NCBI RefSeq assembly: GCF_014655715.1
Contig: NZ_BNBM01000006.1
Span: 186,001-250,000, forward strand
DNA: 64,000 nt
Direction of reading: 5' to 3'
Source of the DNA: Streptomyces lanatus
GTDB taxonomy: Bacteria; Actinomycetota; Actinomycetes; Streptomycetales; Streptomycetaceae
The notes under the pieces were generated by a model. The model saw nothing but the letters and a program-made list of their open reading frames with translations. It was not told where the DNA came from and did no database searches. Of this stretch, positions 10,023-19,272 are shown piece after piece. The position numbers were made by a program, and so were the translations under genes. Position 1 is the stretch's first letter; every line of letters begins with the position of its first letter.

Positions 10023-12071
10023 TCAGATGTCGAGGAAGCGGACGTCCTTGGCGTTGCGCTGGATGAACTGGCGGCGGGCCTCGACGTCCTCACCCATGAG
10101 GACCGAGAACAGGTCGTCGGCCTGGGCGGCGTCGTCGAGGGTGACCTGGCCGAGGACGCGGTGCTCCTGGTCCATGGTCGTGATGCGCAGCTCCTCGGCG
10201 TTCATCTCGCCGAGACCCTTGAAGCGCTGGATCGAGTCCTCGCGGACCCGCTTGCCGCGCTGGCGGCCCATCTCCAGGAGGGCGTCGCGCTCACGGTCGG
10301 AGTAGGCGTACTCGACCTCGTCCCGACCCCACTTGATCTTGTACAGCGGGGGACGCGACAGGAACACGTGCCCGGCCTCGACCAGCGGCCGCATGAAGCG
10401 GAACAGGAAGGTCAGCAGCAGGGTGTTGATGTGCTGGCCGTCGACGTCGGCGTCCGCCATCAGGATGATCTTGTGATAGCGGAGCTTCTCGATGTCGAAG
10501 TCCTCGTGCACGCCCGTGCCGAAGGCCGAGATCAGCGCCTGGATCTCCTGGTTCTGCAGGATCTTGTCGATCCGCGCCTTCTCGACGTTGAGGATCTTTC
10601 CTCGGATCGGGAGGATCGCCTGGTACTGCGGGTTGCGGCCGGACTTGGCCGAGCCGCCGGCGGAGTCACCCTCGACGATGAAGATCTCGCACTTGGTGGG
10701 GTCGTTCGACTGGCAGTCGGAGAGCTTGCCCGGCAGGGACGCCGACTCCAGCAGGCCCTTGCGGCGGGTCAGGTCGCGGGCCTTGCGGGCCGCCACGCGC
10801 GCGGTGGCCGCCTGGATGCCCTTGCGGACGATGTCCGCGGCCTCGACCGGGTTGCGGTCCAGCCAGTCGTTGAGGTGCTCGTAGACCGCCTTCTGCACAA
10901 AGGTCTTGGCCTCCGTGTTGCCCAGCTTGGTCTTCGTCTGGCCCTCGAACTGCGGCTCGCTCAGCTTCACCGAGATGATCGCCGTCAGACCCTCGCGGAT
11001 GTCGTCACCCGTGAGGTTGTCGTCCTTCTCGCGCAGCAGCTTCTTGTCGCGCGCGTACTTGTTGATCAGGTTGGTGAGCGCCGCGCGGAAGCCCTCCTCG
11101 TGCGTGCCGCCCTCATGCGTGTGGATGATGTTGGCGAAGGAGTACACGCCCTCGCTGTAACCGCTGTTCCACTGCATGGCGACTTCGAGGGAGAGGGCCT
11201 TGTCCTTGTCCTCGGCCTCGAGGTCGATCACCGACGGGTGCACCACATCGCCCTTGCGGGAGTTGAGGTACTTCACGAAGTCGACGATGCCGCCTTCGTA
11301 GTGGTACGTGACCGTCTTGACCTCGGCGGTCTCGTCCGCGCCGGCCTCGTCCGCGCCGGACGTGGCCTTCGCCGACTCGCGCTCATCAGTGAGTTTGATC
11401 GTCAAACCCTTGTTGAGGAACGCCATCTCCTGGAAGCGCCGCGAGAGCGTCTCGAAGGAGTAGTCGGTGGTCTCGAAGATGTCGCTGTCGGCCCAGAAGG
11501 TGACCGACGTACCCGTCTCCTCGGTGGCCTCGTGCTGAGCCAGCGGGGCCGTGGGGACGCCCATCTTGTAGTCCTGCGTCCAGCGGTGGCCGTCGGTCCT
11601 GACCTCGACGGCGACCTTCGAGGACAGCGCGTTCACGACGGACACACCCACGCCGTGCAGACCACCGGAGACCGCGTAGCCGCCGCCGCCGAACTTGCCG
11701 CCCGCGTGCAGCACGGTCAGCACGACCTCGAGCGCCGGCTTGTTCTCGGAGGGGACGATGCCCACCGGGATGCCACGGCCGTTGTCGACGACGCGCACGC
11801 CGCCGTCGGCGAGGATCGTGACCTCGATGGTGTCCGCGTGACCGGCCAGCGCCTCGTCGACGGAGTTGTCCACCACCTCGTACACGAGGTGGTGCAGTCC
11901 GCGCTCGCCGGTCGAACCGATGTACATACCGGGTCGCTTGCGAACCGCGTCCAGACCCTCGAGGACGGTGATGGCACTCGCGTCGTAGGACGCCGTGACT
12001 GAGGCCTCGGCGACTCCGGCCGTGGCCTCGGTGGACGGGATGTTCTCGTTGGGGTTGCCGGAATCGGCCAC
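10023..12071 (-). CDS. gyrB: DNA gyrase subunit B
   Basis: The preferred start is GTG 12071, six bases behind GAAAGGG, giving 682 residues beginning ADSGNPNENIPS; an in-frame start at 12095 adds eight residues and lacks a good ribosome-binding site. The protein has the GHKL ATPase region (VVDNSVDEALAG, VVDNGRGIPV, GLHGVGVSVVNAL), transducer domain, and Toprim domain with EGDSAGG and the metal-binding DADVDGQH, then the C-terminal tail that contacts GyrA. An acidic insert (SGADEAGADETAEV) lies in the transducer. First gene of the gyrB-gyrA-DUF3566 unit; preceded by a 452-bp spacer. Confidence 0.98.
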   Translation of the reverse strand: MADSGNPNENIPSTEATAGVAEASVTASYDASAITVLEGLDAVRKRPGMYIGSTGERGLHHLVYEVVDNSVDEALAGHADTIEVTILADGGVRVVDNGRGIPVGIVPSENKPALEVVLTVLHAGGKFGGGGYAVSGGLHGVGVSVVNALSSKVAVEVRTDGHRWTQDYKMGVPTAPLAQHEATEETGTSVTFWADSDIFETTDYSFETLSRRFQEMAFLNKGLTIKLTDERESAKATSGADEAGADETAEVKTVTYHYEGGIVDFVKYLNSRKGDVVHPSVIDLEAEDKDKALSLEVAMQWNSGYSEGVYSFANIIHTHEGGTHEEGFRAALTNLINKYARDKKLLREKDDNLTGDDIREGLTAIISVKLSEPQFEGQTKTKLGNTEAKTFVQKAVYEHLNDWLDRNPVEAADIVRKGIQAATARVAARKARDLTRRKGLLESASLPGKLSDCQSNDPTKCEIFIVEGDSAGGSAKSGRNPQYQAILPIRGKILNVEKARIDKILQNQEIQALISAFGTGVHEDFDIEKLRYHKIILMADADVDGQHINTLLLTFLFRFMRPLVEAGHVFLSRPPLYKIKWGRDEVEYAYSDRERDALLEMGRQRGKRVREDSIQRFKGLGEMNAEELRITTMDQEHRVLGQVTLDDAAQADDLFSVLMGEDVEARRQFIQRNAKDVRFLDI

Positions 12072-12523
12072 GAAGCGCCCTTTCTGGCACAGCACGAGCC
12101 GGGCTCGTCGGCAGGTTGCCGGAGCGGCTGCGGCATGTTGCGTTGGTAAGCCTTGATCAGCGTTGCTCAGCGTTTCCCGGCGGTCCCCACGATTGGGGCG
12201 GGATTAGCCTCCAGTCTACCGGTAGCGCCGACAGTGATGGGGGTTTGCCGGTACCTGAGTCCGCATGTGCCGCCCTGAACCCGCCTCCGCCGACTCCCGA
12301 TATGCGGATGGGGGCTCAAAGAGGCTCACAGAGCCACTCAGCGCTTCCGGCCGTCAACCCTTGGCTACTTCGGAGTCAGGTCGTGACGCGCGCCCGCGCG
12401 TGGGGGTACGTCGCGGTGGCCGCCGGCCGCGTTTCGTGACCGCCGACGACTGCTGATGTGATGTCGGTCACCTGGGGCCGACGGGGCTGTGGAGACCGCT
12501 GTGACGACCGCTCAAGGGCCTGC
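12072..12523. other. 452-bp intergenic region upstream of gyrB
   Basis: No credible gene was found. The region should contain the gyrB promoter, and in Streptomyces gyrB transcription is expected to respond to supercoiling, but I could not identify a convincing -35/-10 pair. Short G/C inverted repeats occur (for example around 12188-12201) but none is long. Confidence 0.5.
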
Positions 12524-13075
12524 CTACCCGTAGGTGTCACCGGGGCCCGTGCTGCCAGGAGCGCGCAACGGGCCGTAGCGGCGCGCCGGACCACCGGGAC
12601 CGTGCACCTTGATCTGCTTCACCGCACCATGCCCGAGGTCCTCGTTGAGCCGGGCGACCAGCGTCGGCGCGAGCAGCCGCAGGTTCGTCGCCCAGGCCGT
12701 CGAGTCACAGCGCACCACCAGGACCCGCTCGTCCTCGTCGTACTTCTCCGGCACACAGTGCTTGGCGACATCCTCACCGACGATCTGCGGCCAGCGGCCC
12801 ATCACACCGCCCACCGCGGCCGGAGTCTCCCAGCCCCGCTCCGTGATCAAGCGGTTGATGGCAGCGCCCAGCGCCAGGGGGTCACGCCCGTCGGCCCGTG
12901 CGCCGGAGCGCAGACCGCCCCCGCGCCGCGCCTGCTTCTTCTGCCACGCCGCGTCGCCACGCGCGCGTGCCTGCTCCTTGGCCGCCCTGAGCGCCACGCG
13001 CGCGAGATCGACGCCAGAGGGCTCCTGAGCCTTCTTGGGGGCCTCGGGGACGTTCCCGGACGGTTCCTCGCTCAT
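12524..13075 (-). CDS. DUF721 protein of the dnaN-recF-gyrB locus
   Basis: 183 residues. The C-terminal half carries the DciA/DUF721-like pattern (LGAAINRLITERGWETPAAVGGVMGRWPQIVGEDVAKHC followed by VRCDSTAWATNLRLLAPTLVARLNEDLG). The N-terminal 75 residues are basic and Ala/Arg-rich. DciA proteins load or assist replicative helicase in bacteria that lack DnaC, so a role with DnaB (53552-55030) is plausible for this gene, but that is inference from family and context. Its ATG overlaps the recF stop codon (ATGA), which indicates translational coupling. Confidence 0.88.
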   Translation of the reverse strand: MSEEPSGNVPEAPKKAQEPSGVDLARVALRAAKEQARARGDAAWQKKQARRGGGLRSGARADGRDPLALGAAINRLITERGWETPAAVGGVMGRWPQIVGEDVAKHCVPEKYDEDERVLVVRCDSTAWATNLRLLAPTLVARLNEDLGHGAVKQIKVHGPGGPARRYGPLRAPGSTGPGDTYG

Positions 13076-14193
13076 ACGCGCTCCACCGTCCCCTCGGACA
13101 CCGCATACCGCGCCCCCGCCAGCACATGGGGCACGTCGTCGTCGACCGCGGCCGTCACCAGGACCTGCTCGCCCGGCGCAACCAGCTCGGCCAGCCGCTC
13201 ACGCCGCCTGGTGTCCAGCTCGGCGAACACATCGTCGAGGACCAGCACCGGCTCATTGCCCTCGGCCCGCAGCAGGTCGTACGACGCCAGGCGCAGCGCC
13301 AGCGCGTACGACCAGGACTCGCCGTGCGAGGCATAGCCCTTGGCGGGCAACTGACCGAGTTTGAGAAGCAAATCGTCCCTATGGGGCCCTACGAGCGTGA
13401 CACCCCGCTCGATCTCCTGCTTACGCGCCTCGGCGAGCGCCGCCATCAACTGCTCGAAGAGATCCTCACGCGTGTGCGCCTCACCCGGAGCCGACGGCTT
13501 GTAGTCCAGCGCGACGGGACCACCGCCGGGCGCCAGCTGCTCGTACGCCTTGTCGGCCAGCGGCTGGATCGTCGCGATCAGATCGAGGCGCTGAGCGAGC
13601 AACTCGGCGCCCACACGGGCGAGATGCTGGTCCCAGACATCGAGTGTGGACAGATCCATCGAGCGCCCGCCATGCCTACGGGCCAGCGCGGCCGACTTCA
13701 GCAAGGTGTTGCGCTGCTTGAGGACACGCTCGTAGTCGGAGCGCACGCCCGCCATGCGCGGGGAGCGGGCGGTGATCAGCTCGTCGAGGAAACGGCGCCG
13801 CTCACCGGGATCGCCCTTGACCAGCGCGAGATCCTCCGGCGCGAACAGCACGGTCCGGACGATGCCGAGCACATCACGGGGTCTGACCTGCGAGGACCTG
13901 TTGATCCTGGCCCGGTTCGACTTGCCCGGGTTCAGCTCCAGCTCAACCAGCTGCTGCCGGTCGCCCTGACGCACCTGCGCCCTGATGACCGCCCGGTCGG
14001 CGCCCATGCGCACCAGCGGGGCATCGGAGGCGACACGGTGGCTGCCGAGAGTGGCGAGATAGCCGACGGCCTCGACGAGGTTCGTCTTGCCCTGGCCATT
14101 GGGTCCGACGAAAGCGGTGACGCCCGCATCGAGCGGGACCTCGACCCTGGCGTACGAGCGGAAGTCGGCCAGCGACAGATGCGTGACGTGCAT
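13072..14193 (-). CDS. recF: DNA replication and repair protein RecF
   Basis: 373 residues, typical length. It is an SMC-like ATPase that helps load RecA at gapped DNA with RecO and RecR. The protein has Walker A GPNGQGKT at 30-37, the conserved start LSLADFRSYARVEV, an ABC-type signature region near SHGESWSYALALRLAS, and Walker B VLVLDDVFAELD. It lies in the order dnaN, gnd, recF, DUF721, gyrB on the minus strand. A perfect DnaA box lies 47 bases upstream of its start (14240-14248). Confidence 0.98.
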   Translation of the reverse strand: MHVTHLSLADFRSYARVEVPLDAGVTAFVGPNGQGKTNLVEAVGYLATLGSHRVASDAPLVRMGADRAVIRAQVRQGDRQQLVELELNPGKSNRARINRSSQVRPRDVLGIVRTVLFAPEDLALVKGDPGERRRFLDELITARSPRMAGVRSDYERVLKQRNTLLKSAALARRHGGRSMDLSTLDVWDQHLARVGAELLAQRLDLIATIQPLADKAYEQLAPGGGPVALDYKPSAPGEAHTREDLFEQLMAALAEARKQEIERGVTLVGPHRDDLLLKLGQLPAKGYASHGESWSYALALRLASYDLLRAEGNEPVLVLDDVFAELDTRRRERLAELVAPGEQVLVTAAVDDDVPHVLAGARYAVSEGTVERV

Positions 14194-14239
14194 GGTCGTT
14201 CGCCGACCTCCCCCAACATGTGGTTGAACCGTCCCCAGT

Positions 14240-14248
14240 TGTGGACAA
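14240..14248 (-). promoter_or_regulatory. Perfect DnaA box upstream of recF
   Basis: TGTGGACAA, the reverse complement of the preferred Streptomyces DnaA box TTGTCCACA, lies between gnd and recF and outside oriC. Confidence 0.7.
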
Positions 14249-14319
14249 CCGGGCCACCCCCCGAGGGTGCCAGGCCGGCATCCCCCAGGGTGTGGAAACT
14301 TCTCCGTGCTCCTCCTGGC

Positions 14320-15195
14320 CTACTTCTTCTCGACCGCGTGGCCGCCGAACTGGTTCCGCAGCGCCGCGATCATCTTCATCTGCGGCGAGTCGTCCTGGCG
14401 GGACGCGAACCGCGCGAACAGCGACGCGGTGATCGCCGGCAGCGGCACCGCGTGATCGATGGCGGCCTCCACAGTCCAGCGTCCCTCACCGGAGTCCTGT
14501 GCAAAACCCTTGAGCCTGTCCAGGTGCTCGTCCTCGTCGAGGGCGTTCACCGCGAGGTCCAGCAGCCAGGAGCGGATCACCGTGCCCTCCTGCCAGGAGC
14601 GGAACACCTCCCGGACGTCGGTCACGGAGTCGACCTTCTCCAGCAGCTCCCAGCCCTCGGCATAGGCCTGCATCATCGCGTACTCGATGCCGTTGTGGAC
14701 CATCTTCGCGAAGTGCCCCGCGCCCACCTTCCCGGCGTGCACCGCACCGAGATCGCCCTCCGGCTTCAGGGCGTCGAAGAACGGCTGCACCTTGGCGACA
14801 TGCTCCGCGTCACCGCCGTACATCAGCGCATAGCCGTTCTCCAGGCCCCAGACACCTCCGGAGACGCCGCAGTCGACGAAACCTATGCCCTTGGCCGCCA
14901 GCTGCTCCGCGTGCTTCTCGTCGTCCGTCCAGCGGGAGTTGCCACCGTCCACCACGACATCACCGGGCTCCAGGAGCTGCGCCAGCTCATCGATGGTCGC
15001 CTGGGTCGGGGCACCGGCCGGGACCATCACCCACACCACGCGCGGGCCCGGGAGCTTGCCCACCAGCTCTTCCAGGCTCTGGACATCCGCGAGGTCCGCG
15101 TTGCGGTCGTATCCGACGACGGTGTGGCCCGCGCGGCGGATCCGCTCGCGCATGTTGCCGCCCATCTTGCCGAGGCCGACGAGACCGAGCTCCAT
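14320..15195 (-). CDS. gnd: 6-phosphogluconate dehydrogenase, decarboxylating (short GndA/GntZ type)
   Basis: 291 residues, which matches the short bacterial class rather than the roughly 470-residue NADP enzyme. It oxidises 6-phosphogluconate to ribulose 5-phosphate and CO2. The N terminus has the Rossmann motif GLGKMGGN (8-15), and strand 2 ends in Asp30-Arg31, which suggests a preference for NAD over NADP. Substrate and catalytic motifs VDGGNSRW, DCGVSGGVWG and KMVHNGIEY (Lys164, Glu171) are present. Its insertion between dnaN and recF is typical of actinobacteria. Confidence 0.95.
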   Translation of the reverse strand: MELGLVGLGKMGGNMRERIRRAGHTVVGYDRNADLADVQSLEELVGKLPGPRVVWVMVPAGAPTQATIDELAQLLEPGDVVVDGGNSRWTDDEKHAEQLAAKGIGFVDCGVSGGVWGLENGYALMYGGDAEHVAKVQPFFDALKPEGDLGAVHAGKVGAGHFAKMVHNGIEYAMMQAYAEGWELLEKVDSVTDVREVFRSWQEGTVIRSWLLDLAVNALDEDEHLDRLKGFAQDSGEGRWTVEAAIDHAVPLPAITASLFARFASRQDDSPQMKMIAALRNQFGGHAVEKK

Positions 15196-15318
15196 CAGTT
15201 GTGTTCCTTAGGTTGCTGTGGCGTGAGAGGCACCTTCGTACCCATGTCCGAGCCTAAACCCGGACGCACGCGCACATCTGTGGGCATACGCGCTCAGACG
15301 CACGCCCTCACCTGGGGT

Positions 15319-15361
15319 TTCCCCACAGACCGGGACCGACTTCTCCACGGCCTGTGGACAA
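15319..15361. promoter_or_regulatory. Three DnaA-box-like sites between dnaN and gnd
   Basis: TTCCCCACA (15319-15327), TTCTCCACG (15341-15349) and the perfect TGTGGACAA (15353-15361) lie in 43 bases just downstream of the dnaN stop codon. Confidence 0.6.
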
Positions 15362-15372
15362 CCGTCGGCCGC

Positions 15373-16503
15373 TCAGCCGCTGAGACGCACCGGCATGATC
15401 AGGTACTTGTAGGCCTCGTCCGCCTCGGCGTCCAGCGCCGGCTTGCCGCTCAGCAGCGCGGGCTTGGTGGACGTCGTGAACGACAGCTGGGCCACCGGGG
15501 AGTCGATGGCGCTCAGGCCGTCCAGCAGGAACGTCGGGTTGAAGGCGATCGAGATGTCGTCGCCGTCCAGCTGCGCGTCGACCCGCTCCACAGCCTGTGC
15601 GTCGTCGCTGGAACCGGCCTCCAGGATCAGCACGCCCTGCTCGAAGCTGAGGCGCACCGGGGTGTTCCGCTCGGCGACCAGCGCCACACGCTTGACGGCC
15701 TCCACGAAGGGGGCGGTCTCGATCACGGCGACCGAGTTGAACTCCGTCGGGAACAGCGTGCGGTACTTCGGGAGGTCGCCCTCCAGCAGGCGCGTCGTCG
15801 TACGGCGACCGGCGCCCTCGAAACCGATCAGACCCTCGCCGGCACCCGAGCCCGAAAGCGCAAGCGTGACGCTGTCGCCGCTGGTCAGCGCCTTGGCGGT
15901 GTCCAGGAGCGTCTTGGCGGGGACCAGGGCGACCGCGGAGGCCTCCGGGTTCTCCGGCTTCCACAGGAACTCGCGGACCGCGAAGCGGTAGCGGTCGGTG
16001 GAGGCCAGGGTGACGGTGTCGCCCTCGATCTCGATGCGCACACCGGTCAGCACGGGCAGCGTGTCGTCACGGCCGGCGGCGATGGCGACCTGGGAGGCCG
16101 CGGAAGCGAAGACCTCACCGGGAACGGTGCCCGTGGCGGTCGGCATCTGCGGCAGGGCCGGGTACTCCTCCACAGGCAGGGTGTGGAGTGTGAATCGCGA
16201 GGAGCCGCAGACCACGGTCGCCCGTACACCGTCTGTGGAGATCTCCACCGGGCGGTTGGGCAGAGCGCGGCAGATGTCGGCGAGCAGCCGGCCGGAGACG
16301 AGGACCGTGCCCTCCTCCTCGACCTCGGCCTCGACGCTGACGCGAGCGGAGACCTCGTAGTCGAAGCTCGACAGGCTCAGCTGACCGTCCTCGGCCTTCA
16401 GCAGGAGGCCGGCGAGGACAGGCGCCGGCGGACGGGCCGGGAGGCTGCGCGCCGCCCAGGCCACGGCCTCCGCGAGTACGTCGCGTTCCACCCGGATCTT
16501 CAC
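15373..16503 (-). CDS. dnaN: DNA polymerase III sliding clamp (beta subunit)
   Basis: The start chosen is GTG 16503, nine bases behind AGGAGG, giving 376 residues beginning KIRVERDVLAEAV. A longer in-frame reading from 16614 would add a polar Gln/Asp-rich stretch not seen in clamps. The protein folds as three clamp domains and forms the dimeric ring that tethers polymerase to DNA. Conserved segments include VLAGLLLKAEDGQLSLSSFDYE near the N terminus, LPVEEYPALP, and the C-terminal LIMPVRL, which forms part of the protein-binding pocket. It flanks oriC opposite dnaA. Confidence 0.98.
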   Translation of the reverse strand: MKIRVERDVLAEAVAWAARSLPARPPAPVLAGLLLKAEDGQLSLSSFDYEVSARVSVEAEVEEEGTVLVSGRLLADICRALPNRPVEISTDGVRATVVCGSSRFTLHTLPVEEYPALPQMPTATGTVPGEVFASAASQVAIAAGRDDTLPVLTGVRIEIEGDTVTLASTDRYRFAVREFLWKPENPEASAVALVPAKTLLDTAKALTSGDSVTLALSGSGAGEGLIGFEGAGRRTTTRLLEGDLPKYRTLFPTEFNSVAVIETAPFVEAVKRVALVAERNTPVRLSFEQGVLILEAGSSDDAQAVERVDAQLDGDDISIAFNPTFLLDGLSAIDSPVAQLSFTTSTKPALLSGKPALDAEADEAYKYLIMPVRLSG

Positions 16504-17300
16504 TGTTGCCGCCTCCTGCTGTTGCCGGCGCTTCTCGGCCTGCCTGGCTTCGTCGTCTGTGTCGGTGTCGTCGGCCCCAGTGAGGGGAAGGACACCGGGA
16601 ACAGTCTGACGCACCCCACTGACAGTAGGTGCCTCTCGGGGTCAAGTCGTGACGAGGGGCAGCCGGGAGCCGGACAGCGAGTTGTGCACAGGACCCACTT
16701 CGAAACGAATTCCCAGCTCTCTCTAGTTGGGAGTAGTAGTAGGGCCTGTGGATACCGTGGATAACCACGTTTTCCCAGCTCAGAGCAGAGATTTTGTCCA
16801 CGGACCCTGTGGGCGACGGCGGTGGACAACTGAGCACTTCTGTGGAGAACGGAAAGTTCTGCACACCCCATGCACAGCCTGGGGCGAGTTCTCCCCAGCG
16901 CCGTCCCCAGCTTTGCCCATCTTTCCCACAGGCCAACCCGGCATCTTTGTGTGACGCCTTTCACTCGACCCGGTGAGGAGGCGCGTCGTGTTGCCGAACA
17001 GTGGACAGCGATGTGGAGAAGCTGGTGATCGCTGGGGACAACTGGCCTCAGCCTGTGGGTTGTCGGTGGACAACTTCATGCACAGCCTGTGGATCTTCTG
17101 ACTGTCCACAGGCTGTGGAGATCCTTCGTCCACGAATCCACATGCTGATGACCTGGTCTGATCGTCTTTCAACAGGGACCCCTGTGGACACAGTCTGGAC
17201 AACTTTCCAGTCCCCAGGGTGTGGACGGGAAAAACTCACCGAATCTGTGGAGAGTGGCCGTAACGCGGCAAGTATTCGAACAGCCCACGACCGCGACATG
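16504..17300. other. oriC: Chromosomal replication origin oriC
   Basis: The dnaN-dnaA spacer contains about 20 nonamers resembling the DnaA box TTGTCCACA, in both orientations. Clear ones are 16682-16690, 16747-16755, 16756-16764, 16794-16802, 16821-16829, 16841-16849, 17012-17020, 17033-17041, 17065-17073, 17089-17097, 17102-17110, 17114-17122, 17183-17191, 17194-17202, 17220-17228 and 17246-17254; weaker ones are 16922-16930, 17000-17008, 17126-17134 and 17134-17142. They fall into two groups (16682-16930 and 17000-17254). No long AT-rich 13-mer array is present, as in other Streptomyces origins. No protein-coding frame is supported here. Confidence 0.95.
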
Positions 17301-17305
17301 ACGAA

Positions 17306-17336
17306 GGGCGCCCCGGGATCTCGTCCCGGAGCGCCC
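17306..17336 (-). terminator. Terminator of dnaA
   Basis: A 13-bp stem with one mismatch (17306-17318 and 17324-17336, loop TCTCG) lies 35 bases after the dnaA stop codon and marks the edge of oriC. Confidence 0.75.
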
Positions 17337-17370
17337 TCAGCGACGTACGGCGGCGCTGTCGCGCTGGCTC

Positions 17371-19272
17371 TCAGCCGTTCTTGATGCGGTTGGTGAGCTC
17401 GGTGACCTGGTTGTAGATGGAGCGCCGCTCGGCCATTAGATTGCGGATCTTGCGGTCGGCGTGCATGACCGTGGTGTGGTCGCGGCCGCCGAACAGGGCG
17501 CCGATCTTCGGCAGTGACAGGTCTGTCAGCTCGCGGCAGAGGTACATGGCGATCTGGCGGGCGGTGACGAGCTGGCGGCCGCGTGAGCTGCCGCAGAGGT
17601 CCTCGACGGTGAGGCCGAAGTAGTCGGCGGTGGCGCTCATGATGGCCGTGGAGGTGATCTCCGGTGTGGCGTCGTCGCCGCCGGGGATCAGGTCCTTGAG
17701 GACGATCTCCGTGAGGCCCAGGTCCACCGGCTGCCGGTTGAGCGACGCGAACGCCGTCACCCGGATCAGGGCGCCCTCCAGTTCGCGGATGTTGCGCGAG
17801 ATGCGGGAGGCGATGAACTCCAGTACCTCCGGCGGGGCGTTGAGCTGCTCCTGGACCGCCTTCTTGCGCAGGATCGCGATACGGGTCTCCAGCTCGGGCG
17901 GCTGGACATCGGTGATCAGGCCCCACTCGAACCGGTTCCGCAGTCGGTCCTCCAGGGTGACCAACTGCTTGGGCGGCCGGTCGCTGGAGAGCACGATCTG
18001 CTTGTTGGCGTTGTGGAGCGTGTTGAAGGTGTGGAAGAACTCCTCCTGCGTCGACTCCTTGTCCGCGAGGAACTGGATGTCGTCGACGAGCAGGATGTCC
18101 ATCTCGCGGTACCGCTTGCGGAAGCTGTCGCCCTTGCCGTCGCGGATGGAGTTGATGAACTCGTTGGTGAACTCCTCCGAGCTCACGTACCGCACGCGCG
18201 TGCCGGGGTAGAGGCTGCGCGCGTAGTGCCCGATCGCGTGCAGCAGGTGGGTCTTGCCGAGGCCCGACTCCCCGTAGATGAAGAGGGGGTTGTAGGCCTT
18301 CGCGGGTGCCTCGGCGACGGCGACGGCGGCCGCGTGGGCGAAGCGGTTGGAGGCGCCGATGACGAACGTGTCGAAGAGGTACTTCGGGTTCAGGCGTGCG
18401 GTGGGTTCGCCGGGGCCGGGTGCCGGTGCGGGCTGCGCGGCCAGCGGGCCGGGGGCGCCGGTGGCCGGGAGGTTCGCGCCGACGGGGCCGCCGCGGTGCA
18501 CATGGCCGGAGCCGACGGGCGGCTCGGGCAGCTCGCGGCGGGGGCCCTGGTCGTAGTCGGCGCGCGGTTGGTCGTAGTCCGGGCGCTGCTGCTCGTAGTC
18601 GGGACGGTGCCCGTCGTAGGGCGGCCGGTCCATCTGCTGCGGGCGGTAGTCCTGGGACGGGGGGCCGTAGGAGTCCTGTGGGGGCGATGCGTACGGGTCC
18701 CGCTCGGGGAAGCCGAGTCGCTGCTGTTGCCAGCCGTAGTCGTCCTGTGTCGGGCGGGGCCAGCTGCCGGGGGTGGGTTCGGGGCGCTGGTACTCGCTCG
18801 GGTAGGCCGGGCGTGCCGTGGGCAGCGGGTCGGGGGAGGCGGTGGGTGGCTGGTCGTCGGCGCGGTGGCGGCCGTAGCCCTCGTACGAGGGGAGTTCGGG
18901 CTCCTCGTAGCGGGGCTGGGGTGACGGGTGTCCGCCTTGGTCGTAGGGGGCCTGGCGCTTGGGGGACGGTGGCACCGGCGGGGCGGGGGGCTCGCCGGCG
19001 GAGTCGTCGACGGTGATCGCGATGCGGATCGGGCGGCCGCATTCGCGGCTCAGGGTGTCGCTGACGATCGGGGCGAGACGGCCCTCCAGTACGCCTTTCG
19101 CAAATTCGTTCGGTACGGCGAGCAGGGCGGTGTCGGCGACCAGCGCGAGGGGCTGGCAGCGCCGGATCCAGTGCTCGTCCTTGCCCTCCACACCCTGTCC
19201 GCGGCCCTCACCGAGAAGTTGTTCAAGTACTCGTGGCCACACTGCGGCAAGATCGGCAGGTACGTCAGCCAC
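17371..19272 (-). CDS. dnaA: Chromosomal replication initiator DnaA
   Basis: 633 residues from GTG 19272, long for DnaA because domain II is expanded, as known for Streptomyces. Domain I (about 1-85) mediates oligomerisation. Domain II (about 86-295) is Pro/Gln/Tyr/Asp-rich, with repeats of the RPDYDQ type. The AAA+ domain has Walker A GESGLGKT at 334-341, Walker B ILLVDDIQFLADKE and the arginine-finger region. Domain IV ends with the box-recognition signature GGRDHTTVMHADRKI. It binds the DnaA boxes in oriC and melts the origin. Two DnaA boxes in its own upstream region suggest autoregulation. Confidence 0.99.
   Translation of the reverse strand: MADVPADLAAVWPRVLEQLLGEGRGQGVEGKDEHWIRRCQPLALVADTALLAVPNEFAKGVLEGRLAPIVSDTLSRECGRPIRIAITVDDSAGEPPAPPVPPSPKRQAPYDQGGHPSPQPRYEEPELPSYEGYGRHRADDQPPTASPDPLPTARPAYPSEYQRPEPTPGSWPRPTQDDYGWQQQRLGFPERDPYASPPQDSYGPPSQDYRPQQMDRPPYDGHRPDYEQQRPDYDQPRADYDQGPRRELPEPPVGSGHVHRGGPVGANLPATGAPGPLAAQPAPAPGPGEPTARLNPKYLFDTFVIGASNRFAHAAAVAVAEAPAKAYNPLFIYGESGLGKTHLLHAIGHYARSLYPGTRVRYVSSEEFTNEFINSIRDGKGDSFRKRYREMDILLVDDIQFLADKESTQEEFFHTFNTLHNANKQIVLSSDRPPKQLVTLEDRLRNRFEWGLITDVQPPELETRIAILRKKAVQEQLNAPPEVLEFIASRISRNIRELEGALIRVTAFASLNRQPVDLGLTEIVLKDLIPGGDDATPEITSTAIMSATADYFGLTVEDLCGSSRGRQLVTARQIAMYLCRELTDLSLPKIGALFGGRDHTTVMHADRKIRNLMAERRSIYNQVTELTNRIKNG

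Noticed and set aside
13126..16764. 1212-codon plus-strand open frame
   Set aside because: Antisense shadow of recF, gnd and dnaN; the translation lacks any domain and the minus-strand genes are certain.
16504..17370. Small open frames within oriC
   Set aside because: They run through DnaA boxes in several frames with no coding bias or ribosome-binding sites.
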